From: REEB95 sp963762425
GTDB lineage: Bacteria > Pseudomonadota > Alphaproteobacteria > ATCC43930 > CGMCC-115725
Direction: 5' to 3'
Assembly (NCBI GenBank): GCA_963762425.1
Contig: CAVXKY010000007.1
Span: forward strand, 170,958 to 234,957
DNA: 64,000 bases
The position numbers were made by a program, and so were the translations under genes. How positions within the stretch are numbered: position 1 is the first letter of the stretch; each line of letters starts with the position of its first letter. Below, in pieces: positions 41,445-50,008 of the stretch. The notes under the pieces were generated by a model, which was given only the letters and a program-made list of their open reading frames with translations, made no database searches and was not told the DNA's origin.

Positions 41445-42005
41445 ATGACTTGGGTCCTGCGCGCCTCGGCGGCGGCGGATGTCGCCGCCATAACGTCGAT
41501 CTACGCCCATCACGTGCGCGAGGGCTTGGGATCGTTCGAGGAGACGCCGCCATCCGCCGAGGAGGTTGCGCGGCGGCGCGAGGCGGTGCTGGGTCTGGGC
41601 CTGCCTTTCACGGTCGCGGAGGAAGGCGGGCGCGTGGTCGGCTACGCCTATGCCCAGCCCTACCGGCCGCGCTCGGCCTACCGGTTCAGCCTGGAGGATT
41701 CGATCTATGTCGCGCCCGATTGCGCGCGGCGCGGCATCGGCGGAGCGCTGTTGGCCGATCTGGTCGAGCGTTGCGCCCGGATGGGCTATCGCCAGATGGT
41801 GGCGGTGATCGGCGACAGCGCCAATCTCGCTTCGATTCGCCTGCATGAGAAACTGGGATTTGCCCGGATCGGCGTCCAGCCCGCCATCGGGTTCAAGCTC
41901 GGGCGCTGGGTCGACAGCGTGCTGATGCAGCGCGCGCTCGGCCCGGGGGCGCAAAGCCTGCCCGCCGCCAAGCCCGGGCCGGCCGCCTCGGATTCCTCGG
42001 ATTGA
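41445..42005 (+). CDS. GNAT N-acetyltransferase, phosphinothricin acetyltransferase-like
   Basis: A 186-residue GNAT enzyme: VLRASAAADVAAITSIYAHH at the start, FTVAEEGGRVVGYAYAQPYR (strand 4), IYVAPDCARRGIGGALLADL (acetyl-CoA-binding motif A) and ASIRLHEKLGFARIGV. The overall pattern matches the PAT/bar and methionine-sulfoximine acetyltransferase group. It follows hutG by 10 bp and is likely co-transcribed. The native substrate is unknown; resistance to glufosinate-like compounds would be possible but is not implied. Confidence 0.82.
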   Translation: MTWVLRASAAADVAAITSIYAHHVREGLGSFEETPPSAEEVARRREAVLGLGLPFTVAEEGGRVVGYAYAQPYRPRSAYRFSLEDSIYVAPDCARRGIGGALLADLVERCARMGYRQMVAVIGDSANLASIRLHEKLGFARIGVQPAIGFKLGRWVDSVLMQRALGPGAQSLPAAKPGPAASDSSD

Positions 42006-42061
42006 ATGGAGGCGCCCTCGGCGCGATCTCGGGCCGCCTCGATCCCGCCTCGGGCCGCGCA

Positions 42062-42155
42062 AAAGAAAAAGGGCCGTGCCCGGAGGCACGGCCCAAGTTT
42101 AGGGAGGAAACGCCTAGAAGACGTACGGCATACCGTCGGGCGACGGCGATGCCGC
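42062..42155 (-). ncRNA. Candidate trans-acting sRNA with anti-Shine-Dalgarno loop (alpha-r14/suhB-like)
   Basis: A leftward transcript of about 94 nt is predicted between the promoter at 42162-42189 and a strong terminator. It would form a 5' hairpin (CGGCAT...CCGTC-GCCC-GACGG...ATGCCG). A single-stranded stretch around 42096-42120 contains GGCGTTTCCTCCC, whose TCCTCCC part complements Shine-Dalgarno sites. The 10-bp terminator stem GGGCCGTGCC/GGCACGGCCC with TTTTTCTTTT follows. From memory the layout resembles the alpha-r14/suhB family of alphaproteobacterial sRNAs; the exact family is inference. No open reading frame explains this 287-bp gap. Confidence 0.75.
42071..42094 (-). terminator. 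Intrinsic terminator of the candidate sRNA
   Basis: A perfect 10-bp stem with a 4-nt loop, followed on the reverse strand by TTTTTCTTTT. The U tract is on the leftward strand only, so it serves the sRNA and not the GNAT gene. Confidence 0.88.
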
Positions 42156-42161
42156 ACTGCA

Positions 42162-42189
42162 ATATTACTCTTCGCGCTGCACAAATCAA
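42162..42189 (-). promoter_or_regulatory. Predicted promoter of the candidate sRNA
   Basis: On the reverse strand TTGATT (42189-42184) and TAATAT (42167-42162) are separated by 16 bp. This predicts a start near 42155, right before the 5' hairpin of the sRNA. The AT-rich -10 stands out in a GC-rich region. Confidence 0.6.
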
Positions 42190-42292
42190 CCAAAAAACGG
42201 CGTTTCCCTGCGGCATACCGCCACGGTTTGCGGCCTATCCGGCTCGTTTCAGGGCCGCGTTTTTCGCAATGCACAAATGCCGGTTTGGAGGA

Positions 42293-43471
42293 TCAGCCGG
42301 CGAATTCGCGGCGGAGCGCCGCGCCGTGCTGGTCCAATTCCGGCACGGCGTGATCCGCCAGAGTCGCAGGATCCCGTCCGGGCGGGGCCGGAAGCGCGAC
42401 TGTCCCGCCCGGCACCGGCGTTTCGAGTAAACTTAAGGCGGGGTGGCGGGCGAAATCCGCGACCGAATTGAGGTAGCCATAGGCGATCTCGGCCGCCTTG
42501 AGCCGGCGTCCGATTTGCTCGCGAGTCTCCCGCCGGAAATTCTCCGCGATCAGCCCGTCGAGCGCTTGGCGGTTGGCGACCCGGCTGGGATTGTCGGCGA
42601 AACGCGGATCGCGCGCCAATGAGGGCTCCACCAGGATTTCGGCGCAGAAGCGCGCCCATTCGCGCTCGTTCTGGATGCAGATCACGATCTCCCGGCCGTC
42701 GGATGCCGCGAAGGCGCCGTAAGGCGCGATCGAGGGATGGCGCAAGCCCTCGCGTTGCGGCGCATGGCCGGCGTTGTAATGGATAAGCGGCACCGCCATC
42801 CATTCCGATGTCGCGGCGAACAGCGAGATCTCGATCAACGCGCCTTGGCCGCTTAGCTCGCGGGCGTAAAGCGCCTCGAGAATCGCGGCATGGGCGTTCA
42901 AGCCCGCGGCGATGTCGGAGACCGAGACGCCGACCCGCCCCGGCGCCTCGGGCGGGCCGGTCAAGGAAACCAAGCCGGTTTCCGCCTGGATCAGCAAGTC
43001 ATAGGCCTTCATGTCGCGATAAGGGCCGCTTTCGCCATAGCCCGAGATCGAGCAGACGATCAGGCGCTTGTGTTTGCGCCGCAGTTCGGCCGGATCGAAA
43101 CCCGCGCGCGCGGCCGCGCCGGGCGCGGAGTTTTGTATGAATATGTCGGCGCGCCCGATCATGCGGTGGAGCAGCGCCTTGTCCCCATCCTGCTTGATGT
43201 CAAGCGCGATCGATTGCTTGCCGCGATTGAGCCAGACGAAATAGCTCGAAAGCCCCAGCCCGGCGCGATCGTAGAAGCGGGCGAAATCGCCTTCCGGCCG
43301 CTCGATTTTGATCACCCGTGCCCCGGCATCGGCCAGCCGGCAGGAACACAACGGCGCCGCGACCGCCTGTTCCAGCGTCACCACCAGCAATCCGCCTAGG
43401 GGACCCCTGGACGGTCCCTTGGGCGGCCCTTTGCGCGGCCCGTTGGCCTTGGTTTTCCTCGCCATCGCCAT
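42293..43471 (-). CDS. CaiB/BaiF (class III) CoA-transferase
   Basis: A 392-residue family III CoA-transferase. Landmarks are VVTLEQAVAAPLCSCRLADA, GARVIKIERPEGDFARFYDR, LDIKQDGDKALLHRMIGRAD, SISGYGESGPYRDMKAYDLL and GVSVSDIAAGLNAHAAILEA, with the catalytic Asp expected in the AYD segment. These enzymes move CoA between carboxylic acids. The first 25 residues are a low-complexity tail of GPxKGP-type repeats not seen in typical members, so translation might begin further in. Substrate unknown. Confidence 0.85.
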   Translation of the reverse strand: MAMARKTKANGPRKGPPKGPSRGPLGGLLVVTLEQAVAAPLCSCRLADAGARVIKIERPEGDFARFYDRAGLGLSSYFVWLNRGKQSIALDIKQDGDKALLHRMIGRADIFIQNSAPGAAARAGFDPAELRRKHKRLIVCSISGYGESGPYRDMKAYDLLIQAETGLVSLTGPPEAPGRVGVSVSDIAAGLNAHAAILEALYARELSGQGALIEISLFAATSEWMAVPLIHYNAGHAPQREGLRHPSIAPYGAFAASDGREIVICIQNEREWARFCAEILVEPSLARDPRFADNPSRVANRQALDGLIAENFRRETREQIGRRLKAAEIAYGYLNSVADFARHPALSLLETPVPGGTVALPAPPGRDPATLADHAVPELDQHGAALRREFAG

Positions 43472-43543
43472 AGCTTTGGCCGCCGTAGCGGTTCCCTGTC
43501 AACCGCCGGAATGCTAAAGGGGTGATCCGGGAGGAAACGGGCG

Positions 43544-44503
43544 ATGATGCAGGTGGCGGTACTCGACGATTATCAGCGGGCGGCGCTCGGCCTGGCCGAT
43601 TGGAAGAGCCTCGAACCCGGGGTGTTGGTCCAGTCCTTTCCCGAGCACATCGCCGATCCGGCGGAGCTCGCCAAGCGCCTCCATGTCTTCGAATGCGTGG
43701 TGCTGATGCGCGAGCGCACACTCTTTCCCAAGGCGCTTATCGACAAGCTGCCGAATCTGCGCCTCATCATCACCGCTGGCATGCGCAACGCCGCGATCGA
43801 CGTCGAAGCGGCCACGGCGCGCGGCATCCAGGTCTGCGGCACCGAAACCCTGGGCTATCCCACCGCCGAGCTGGCCTGGGGCCTGATCATCGCGCTGGCG
43901 CGCAAAATCCCCGAGGAATGGGCGGCTTTGCGCCAGGGCAAGTGGCAATCGCGCCTCGGCACCGGGCTCAAAGGCAAGGTTTTGGGCGTAATCGGCCTCG
44001 GCCGGCTGGGGTCCCAAGTGGCATCCATCGGCAAGGCCTTCGGCATGAGCGTCATTGCTTGGAGCCCGAACCTGACCGAGGCCAAGGCGGCGGCCGGCGG
44101 CGCGGCGCTCGTCTCCAAGGACGATCTGTTCGCCCGCGCCGATGTCGTGACCATCCATTTGGTGCTGGGCGACCGTTCGCGCGGATTGGTGGGGGCGGCC
44201 GAACTCGCCCGCATGAAGCCGTCGGCTTATCTCGTCAACACCTCGCGCGGACCCATCGTCCAGGAAAAGGCGTTGATCGAAGCTCTCAAATCACGCCGCA
44301 TCGCCGGCGCGGCGGTGGACGTGTTCGACCGCGAGCCGGTGGCCAAGGATCATCCCTATCTGGCGCTCGACAATCTGTTGGCGACGCCGCATCTGGGCTA
44401 CGTCACCGAGGAGAATTACCGCCAAATCTACGGCGAGGCGGTGGAGGATATCCGCGCCTTCCTTCAGGCCAAACCCATCCGCGCCGTCAATAACCCGGTC
44501 TGA
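43544..44503 (+). CDS. D-isomer-specific 2-hydroxyacid dehydrogenase
   Basis: A 319-residue NAD-dependent dehydrogenase of the phosphoglycerate/hydroxypyruvate type. The catalytic domain starts MMQVAVLDDYQRAALGLADW. The Rossmann motif is GKVLGVIGLGRLGSQVASIG, and the catalytic Arg-Glu-His set lies in VNTSRGPIVQE, DVFDREPVAKDHPY and ATPHLGYVTEENY. Start ATG 43544 follows GGGAGGAAA. The YVTEENYRQIYGEAVEDI C-terminus matches a subgroup found across alphaproteobacteria. It could reduce glyoxylate or hydroxypyruvate, but the substrate is not determined. Confidence 0.87.
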   Translation: MMQVAVLDDYQRAALGLADWKSLEPGVLVQSFPEHIADPAELAKRLHVFECVVLMRERTLFPKALIDKLPNLRLIITAGMRNAAIDVEAATARGIQVCGTETLGYPTAELAWGLIIALARKIPEEWAALRQGKWQSRLGTGLKGKVLGVIGLGRLGSQVASIGKAFGMSVIAWSPNLTEAKAAAGGAALVSKDDLFARADVVTIHLVLGDRSRGLVGAAELARMKPSAYLVNTSRGPIVQEKALIEALKSRRIAGAAVDVFDREPVAKDHPYLALDNLLATPHLGYVTEENYRQIYGEAVEDIRAFLQAKPIRAVNNPV

Positions 44504-44581
44504 CCGGCAGGGATGACGGGATGCTATGGCGCGTATAGACTAGGCGTCCGGTTCCACGGCCATCTCGGGGAGGGTCGCGTG

Positions 44582-44878
44582 ATGAAATTAAAGTCCTTCG
44601 TCATTCCATTGGCTTTAGCGACCGGCCTGGGAGCGATCCAGCCGGCGCAGGCGCAAAGCGCCGACCAAGCCGCCTATCAAAAGAACCTCGCCGCCTATAA
44701 CGCCCAATGCACCGGGGTCACGGCGAGCAATGCGACGCTGTACCAGCAATGCGCGGCGCAAAAAGCCACGCTCGACAGCCAGAAGCAGAAGCTTTCGAGC
44801 GCGGGCGGACAGACTACGAGCGGGCAGATCCCCCTGCAAATGCGGGGCGGAAGCCATAGCGCCGGCGGCGACGACTAG
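44582..44878 (+). CDS. Small secreted hypothetical protein
   Basis: A 98-residue protein with a clear Sec signal peptide (MKLKSFVIPLALATGLGAIQ, cleavage after PAQAQ). A Gln/Tyr/Ala-rich mature part contains two cysteines (AAYNAQCTGVTASN, YQQCAAQK) and a disordered Gly/Ser tail. ATG 44582 is chosen because the signal peptide starts there and GGGAGG lies upstream. No family recognised. It is convergent with the lipoprotein gene at 44895. Confidence 0.6.
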   Translation: MKLKSFVIPLALATGLGAIQPAQAQSADQAAYQKNLAAYNAQCTGVTASNATLYQQCAAQKATLDSQKQKLSSAGGQTTSGQIPLQMRGGSHSAGGDD

Positions 44879-44894
44879 AATCCAGTAGGCCGAT

Positions 44895-46562
44895 CTAGCT
44901 TCCGCCGACGGAAATGGTCGGCGTGAGCGGCGGCGTTTGCGACGGGATTGCCATCATCGTCAAGAACAGCGTCAGCAACTGAAAATTCTTCTGCGATATC
45001 TTGTCGCCGGCGTCGATGTAATACCAGTGTTCGCCGTCGGAATAGGAGACATAGGGCGGCTTTCCCGGCAGGCTGTCGGCGACCACGATCAGCATATAAC
45101 GCCGCATCTTCCCCAGCCAGCCGTTCATCCGGACACTCTCGTCGTCGAGAAAATCAACTTGCTCGGGATTGACCATCGCGGCCCGGGCCGGATCGGAAGG
45201 CGGATTGGGATCGGCGGTCTCGTAGGCGAAGGGCGGGCTGTCGTCCTGGATCTTGCCGATCCAATCGGCGATCTTCGTTTTCCGTGTCTTGTCGCTGAGT
45301 GGATTGTCGCAACCGGCTGATTTCTTCGGATCCGCCGGGGCTTTACGCTCCGGCGGACAGTTGAAGGAATCCTCATCGGCGGGCAACAGGATGTAATAGC
45401 TCGCGCCGTCAACGTCTTGGTTCCAGGGATGGCTGACGACCGCGTGGTAGGCCGCGGGTGACATGAATTCGATCAGCGGCGCGGGCACCTCAACCGCCGT
45501 CTTGAGTATCCCGAGTGCGGAACGGGTTCGCAGCATCGGCGCGTGGTTCTCGATCTTTGCCGCGGCGGCGTTCTGGTATGGCACCGGACTGATGCGTAGC
45601 TCGATCCACGGCCGCAGGCATCCGGCCGTCTTCTTGAAATCGTCGAAGGTCTTGATGGCCGTATCGATGTTCTTATCGAGCGCCGCCAGATCAATCGCCT
45701 TGCAACCCTTGCTGATCTCCGGCTCGGGTTGGGTGCCCTGGTATACGCGCAACAGCCGCGCCCAGAGCTGGAGATAGCGCCGCGCGTTGTAGAGTTGCCT
45801 GCCGGTTTGCTGCTGGTCAAGCTGGGGCATATGAAACGGCAACAGATATATGACCAGAGCATCGTTCTGCGCAGGGCCGGATGAGCCGCCGCCGTTTCCG
45901 CCGGTCTGAATGATGATGTTGCCGCCCGCCGTTTTGGGCACGGCGATCGGTTTGGACTCGCCTTCGCTTTTGGCGGCGCCGGTATCGGATTTCGCGGCAA
46001 CCAGTTCCAGCGCGTGCCTTGCGTCGAGCTCGTCGATCGTGTTCAGCGCCAAGTAGTACTCGTCGGGATCGATCGTGATGTAATCGGTGGCGAAATCCAG
46101 CACCGAGGCGATCGACCATCCCGAATCGTAGAGCTGCGCCAGGGAATTGACATTAACCGGCGTGACCAGTTGCGCGACAAGTGCCTGGCCCAAGAGCGGC
46201 TGGTAGCGGATGGTCGGCAATTCCGTGTATTGCGCCGTGCCGGTGGCGCTCCCCAGCCGGCCGGTGTAGGTCCCGGTTGTGCCGGTGGAAATCCGGTTTC
46301 CCGCTTCGGCGCCGATGCTGGTGGCCGCTCCGGTGAGCGAACCCAGGAAGGTCTGGGACGCGTCCACCTCGGTCACGTCCATGAATAAGGTGGGCTGGTG
46401 GTTGTAGACGCGGACGATGTTCGACATCGTCTGTTCCATCGAGGTCGTTTGGATGACGCCGTTATAGCGGTCGCGGCCCTGGTTGATGGCGGCCGGGCCG
46501 AGCCACTGGCAGCCGGTCAAGGCCAGGAATGCCACGGCGGCAAATGCCGGGGGACAGAACAT
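44895..46562 (-). CDS. Large lipoprotein of unknown function beside the CHAT gene
   Basis: A 555-residue protein with a lipoprotein signal (MFCPPAFAAVAFLALTGCQW, lipobox LTGC, Cys18). The mature part has no family I can name. Visible features are IVRVYNHQPTLFMDVTEVDA near the start, a Gly-rich loop (IIIQTGGNGGGSSGPAQNDA) about residue 225, and a C-terminal region ending in DGEHWYYIDAGDKISQKNFQ and LLTLFLTMMAIPSQT. ATG 46562 is chosen because the lipobox fits; the frame is open upstream. It lies 115 bp downstream of the TPR-CHAT gene on the same strand, and the two may act together at the cell surface. Confidence 0.7.
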   Translation of the reverse strand: MFCPPAFAAVAFLALTGCQWLGPAAINQGRDRYNGVIQTTSMEQTMSNIVRVYNHQPTLFMDVTEVDASQTFLGSLTGAATSIGAEAGNRISTGTTGTYTGRLGSATGTAQYTELPTIRYQPLLGQALVAQLVTPVNVNSLAQLYDSGWSIASVLDFATDYITIDPDEYYLALNTIDELDARHALELVAAKSDTGAAKSEGESKPIAVPKTAGGNIIIQTGGNGGGSSGPAQNDALVIYLLPFHMPQLDQQQTGRQLYNARRYLQLWARLLRVYQGTQPEPEISKGCKAIDLAALDKNIDTAIKTFDDFKKTAGCLRPWIELRISPVPYQNAAAAKIENHAPMLRTRSALGILKTAVEVPAPLIEFMSPAAYHAVVSHPWNQDVDGASYYILLPADEDSFNCPPERKAPADPKKSAGCDNPLSDKTRKTKIADWIGKIQDDSPPFAYETADPNPPSDPARAAMVNPEQVDFLDDESVRMNGWLGKMRRYMLIVVADSLPGKPPYVSYSDGEHWYYIDAGDKISQKNFQLLTLFLTMMAIPSQTPPLTPTISVGGS

Positions 46563-46677
46563 CAGGCGATAAATGGGTAACCCCTCCCCCGAGAAAAACC
46601 GGACGCCGATCTTAGCCAAGGACGGCGCGCATGAAAACCACCGTCGCGCCAAGGGCCTAGAACCTAGGGGGCCAAGC

Positions 46678-49053
46678 CTAGGAGCCGTCGCCGACCAGCG
46701 AGAACGGCGCCCAGAATAGCGGATGGGCGTAGCTGAAGAGTGTCTTCTTGGTCGCCGGATCAACATAGCCCGGGCCATCGATCAGCGCCAATTCCGACTG
46801 ACGCAGCGCCTCGGCGCGCGTCGGATCGGCGTTGCTCGCCTGGCGTTTGAATAGGCCGGTGGTCAATTCCCGCGCCGAGGTGGTTTCGACCGGCCAATTG
46901 GAAACCAAGAGTGCGCGCGACCCGGCATAGAAGAAGGCCATGCCCAGCCCCGACACCGCCTCGGCGCCGGCGCCGCCGCCCGACGCGGTGTTGCAGGCCG
47001 ACAGCACCACCCAATCAGCGTTGAGTTGCAGGCCAAGGATCTTGCTCACGGTCAGCAAGCCGTTACCTTCGACATGCGCAATCGAAGGCGCGCTCAAGGC
47101 TAGCGCCGGCTCGGTCAGCCCGTCGAGATCGCCTGGCACCAGGCCGTGAGTGGCGAACATCACCACGCGGCGGTTGTCGAGCTTGGTGGTGCGCACCGTC
47201 CGCTCATTGGCCGCGGCGCCCAGGAACACGTCATGGGTGGAATCGGCCTTGAGCGCCTCGGCCACCTGGCGCACCTCGGCGGCGGTGTCGGGCAGGCGCG
47301 GCAACTGAGCGAGCGTGGCGGTGTTGTCGCCCTCGGTCTGGGGCGCGCTGCGTAGATGGATCTTGCCGCCGCGAGTGGCAATCTCGCCGCCGGTATCGGC
47401 CGATGCCAGCTGCGTATTGTTGTTCGCGATGTTGTCCTCGCGCTCCCCCGCCGCCGCTTCCTTGGCGTTGAACCATGGATCGCCGAAGCCGATGAACGGC
47501 TCGCGGCCCGCCGGCGCCGGCGGCACCGCGCGCAGGGTGGTGAGCGAGGTCACCGAAGGCAGCTGCGTTATCGCCACCTGGCGGACGAGCCACGCCGTCT
47601 TCTTGTAGCCGGCGAAGGGCGCCTGGCCGGCATCCGCCGCCACCGGCGCGTTCTGGGTCACCAAGAGCGCGAACGGCAATTGGCCGAGCGCGCCATGCGG
47701 CACGATCAGCAGGCTTTTAGCGCTTTGCCAGCCCGGCTTCACCGGCTCGAGCAGCGCGGCATAGAGCTTGTAGGCGAGATCGATCCGGAAGGCCGGGATC
47801 TGGGCGAGGGTATCGGCGTCGGGATCGAGCGCTTTGCGCAGCTCCTTGACCGTCTGGCTGATTTCGTCATGCGTCAGATTGGCCGTCGCGAAGGATATCG
47901 CGCCATCCTTGGGCACCGCCCAGACATAGGATTTTTCGTCGCCGGCATAGACCGCGAATAAGGCCTCGCCCGGCTTCAACGCCGCCTGCACCTGTTCGAC
48001 CGTCGCCGGCGCGGGATCGATCAGCTTGGTGTATTCAGGGAATTTCTGAGCGATCTGTTCGTGGGAGTCCTTGCGCGCGTCGCGCAGATGGTCGAACTGC
48101 GCGCGCATCTGGGCAATTGCCTGGTCGTCACGCTGGCCGTCGGGCAGGGCCATATCGTTGGCAAGCAGCGCGGCCAACGCCTCCATCTCGCGCTGGTTGT
48201 CCTGATCCTTGCGGATGACGGCGGCAAGAGCGGGATCCGAGACGTTGGCGCGCGCGGCGGCGGATGCCAGCGCGCGCTGCACCGCGCGGCCCCGGACCGC
48301 ATCGGCAACATGGAAGGCCTCGGCCGCGCTGGCGGCGCTCTTGTCGGCCGCCAGCACGCCGAGATAGGCCTCGATGATGGATTTGAGCCGCTCATCCTTC
48401 AGGCCCGGCGCGGCATCCTCCGTGTCGGTGGTGGTGCGCCCGCCGCCGATCAGGATCGGCACGGCATGGGCGAAATGTTGCTTGGCTTCGGCCATGCCGC
48501 CGGTGGCGGCCAAGGACGCAGCCAGAAGTCCCTCGGCCTCGGCCGTGCTGTAACGATTCTCGCCCAGAACCTGGCTGCGGGTTTCGAAGGCGGCGCGCGA
48601 CACTTGCAGCGCGTCCTGGGCGCGGCCGCCATGCAGGTCGGCCACCGGCAGATCGAGGGTCTGGCCGAGGGCGTTCTTCAACGCGGCGGGATTGTTGGCC
48701 AAGCCTTTGCGGATGGCGTCGAATTGCGCCAGCGCCTCGGTCCAACGGCGCTCCGCCACCAGTGTCGATGCCAGCACGACGCGCGCATTGTTGAGCATCA
48801 GCGAGGACTGGTCGATACCGAGTGTTTGATAGGTGCTGAGTGCGGTGCGCGCGAGCGTCTCGGCATCCTTGAAGCGCCCCTGCTCGGCGATGACGCCGCC
48901 GAGCGAGGTTATCGCCGCGACGGTGTCGCCCGAATACCGGCCGTGGAGTTGAAGCTCGCTTAGGAGTGCACGGCGCGCCTCGAATTCCGCTTCCAAGGGC
49001 CGGCCTTCGCGGTTGAGCACATTCGCCAGCTGTTCATCGATGAAATCGGCCAT
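46678..49053 (-). CDS. CHAT-domain caspase-like protein, C-terminal part
   Basis: This frame encodes TPR-like helices (ALLSELQLHGRYSGDTVAAI, SLGGVIAEQGRFKDAETLAR) and a C-terminal CHAT domain of roughly 350 residues. The caspase-like catalytic pair is intact: His in VVMFATHGLVPGDLDG and Cys in DWVVLSACNTASGGGAGAEA. LLIVPHGALGQLPFALLV and FFYAGSRALLVSNWPVETTS are typical CHAT segments. ATG 49053 (MADFIDEQLA) is the first good start, but it has no ribosome site. The frame remains open upstream to 49188, where the protein at 49034-49873 reads the TPR continuation in another frame. It was most likely one gene. Confidence 0.85.
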   Translation of the reverse strand: MADFIDEQLANVLNREGRPLEAEFEARRALLSELQLHGRYSGDTVAAITSLGGVIAEQGRFKDAETLARTALSTYQTLGIDQSSLMLNNARVVLASTLVAERRWTEALAQFDAIRKGLANNPAALKNALGQTLDLPVADLHGGRAQDALQVSRAAFETRSQVLGENRYSTAEAEGLLAASLAATGGMAEAKQHFAHAVPILIGGGRTTTDTEDAAPGLKDERLKSIIEAYLGVLAADKSAASAAEAFHVADAVRGRAVQRALASAAARANVSDPALAAVIRKDQDNQREMEALAALLANDMALPDGQRDDQAIAQMRAQFDHLRDARKDSHEQIAQKFPEYTKLIDPAPATVEQVQAALKPGEALFAVYAGDEKSYVWAVPKDGAISFATANLTHDEISQTVKELRKALDPDADTLAQIPAFRIDLAYKLYAALLEPVKPGWQSAKSLLIVPHGALGQLPFALLVTQNAPVAADAGQAPFAGYKKTAWLVRQVAITQLPSVTSLTTLRAVPPAPAGREPFIGFGDPWFNAKEAAAGEREDNIANNNTQLASADTGGEIATRGGKIHLRSAPQTEGDNTATLAQLPRLPDTAAEVRQVAEALKADSTHDVFLGAAANERTVRTTKLDNRRVVMFATHGLVPGDLDGLTEPALALSAPSIAHVEGNGLLTVSKILGLQLNADWVVLSACNTASGGGAGAEAVSGLGMAFFYAGSRALLVSNWPVETTSARELTTGLFKRQASNADPTRAEALRQSELALIDGPGYVDPATKKTLFSYAHPLFWAPFSLVGDGS

Positions 49054-49873
49054 GACAATATAGGTGCCGCGGGGCGGATAGCTTTCGCTTACCGAGTTCA
49101 ATCTCCTCTTGGCGAGCTTCGTCGACGGCGTTGCGCAGCATCGCCTCCGCCTCGGCCAGATTGCCCTTGAACAAGGCGACCTCGCCATGCGCGCGGTTGG
49201 TCGAGGCGGCGTAGTAGTTCCGGTAATTCTGGCCGAGGCGCCATGATCCGGAAGCCTGTTTCAGCAGATCGATCCTGCGCAGCCAGTCATCGGCCGTGGC
49301 GAAATCGCCCGAACGCGCAGCGTCGAGAGCTTTTTCTTCGTAGGCGGTGAATAGCCTGCCTTGTTTCTGGCCGTATCTCTGGACAAGGTCAACATACTGG
49401 TCGGTCAGCTTGAGCGAGACCTGATAATTGCCGGCCCGCCGGTTGGCACGCGCCAGATTCTTAAGCGCATCGGCGTAGGTCAGCAGATCGTTTCCTTGAT
49501 TGCGCGCCGCCAGTTCGACCGCCTTGGTGTAATCGGCGATTGCCTGCTGCGAGCGGCCGAGATTGTCGGCGGCCTCGGCGCGGTCGGAATAGAATTTCTG
49601 GAGTTCAACGTCGCTGGCGCCAGACGGCGGCTGGGCATCGGCGCGCTTGTTTGCTTCGGCGACCTTGGCCGGGTCGGGCTTTTCACGGTCGAGGATGGCG
49701 GTGATGTCGGCAATGCTGCGCGGCGGCGGGGTGAAGGCCTGCGCTTCGGGGGCGTTGCCCGCCGTGGATTGCGATAACGCCGGCGCCGCCGTCCAGACAC
49801 CGAAGCCCAGCACCGCCGCCACAAGCATGAACCCAAACGCCGTCCGCCCGAAATCGAGGCTTTTTCCCCGCAT
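49034..49873 (-). CDS. Signal peptide and TPR region of the CHAT protein, out of frame
   Basis: A 279-residue frame beginning MRGKSLDFGRTAFGFMLVAA with a signal or anchor sequence (residues 14-35). TPR units follow (DRAEAADNLGRSQQAIADYT, YADALKNLARANRRAGNYQV, ARSGDFATADDWLRRIDLLK, HGEVALFKGNLAEAEAMLRN). It ends in a short unrelated tail at TGA 49034. The TPR pattern continues directly in the CHAT frame (SYPPRGTYIVMADFIDEQLA), so a one-base shift near 49075-49100 separates two halves of a protein of about 1,060 residues. Alternatively two overlapping genes, 20 bp in common, are translated together. Confidence 0.78.
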   Translation of the reverse strand: MRGKSLDFGRTAFGFMLVAAVLGFGVWTAAPALSQSTAGNAPEAQAFTPPPRSIADITAILDREKPDPAKVAEANKRADAQPPSGASDVELQKFYSDRAEAADNLGRSQQAIADYTKAVELAARNQGNDLLTYADALKNLARANRRAGNYQVSLKLTDQYVDLVQRYGQKQGRLFTAYEEKALDAARSGDFATADDWLRRIDLLKQASGSWRLGQNYRNYYAASTNRAHGEVALFKGNLAEAEAMLRNAVDEARQEEIELGKRKLSAPRHLYCHGRFHR

Positions 49874-50008
49874 CGCACGCTCCTTTTATCCGCGTGTCGG
49901 TTGGAATCTAGTCCTGGACGGGGGGCTTGCCAAGACGAGCGGGCCGGTGGCGGGACCACGCCCGGAACGCTAGTCTCCGGGCGGTTTGGGGGCTTGGCTC
50001 GGAGGCGG

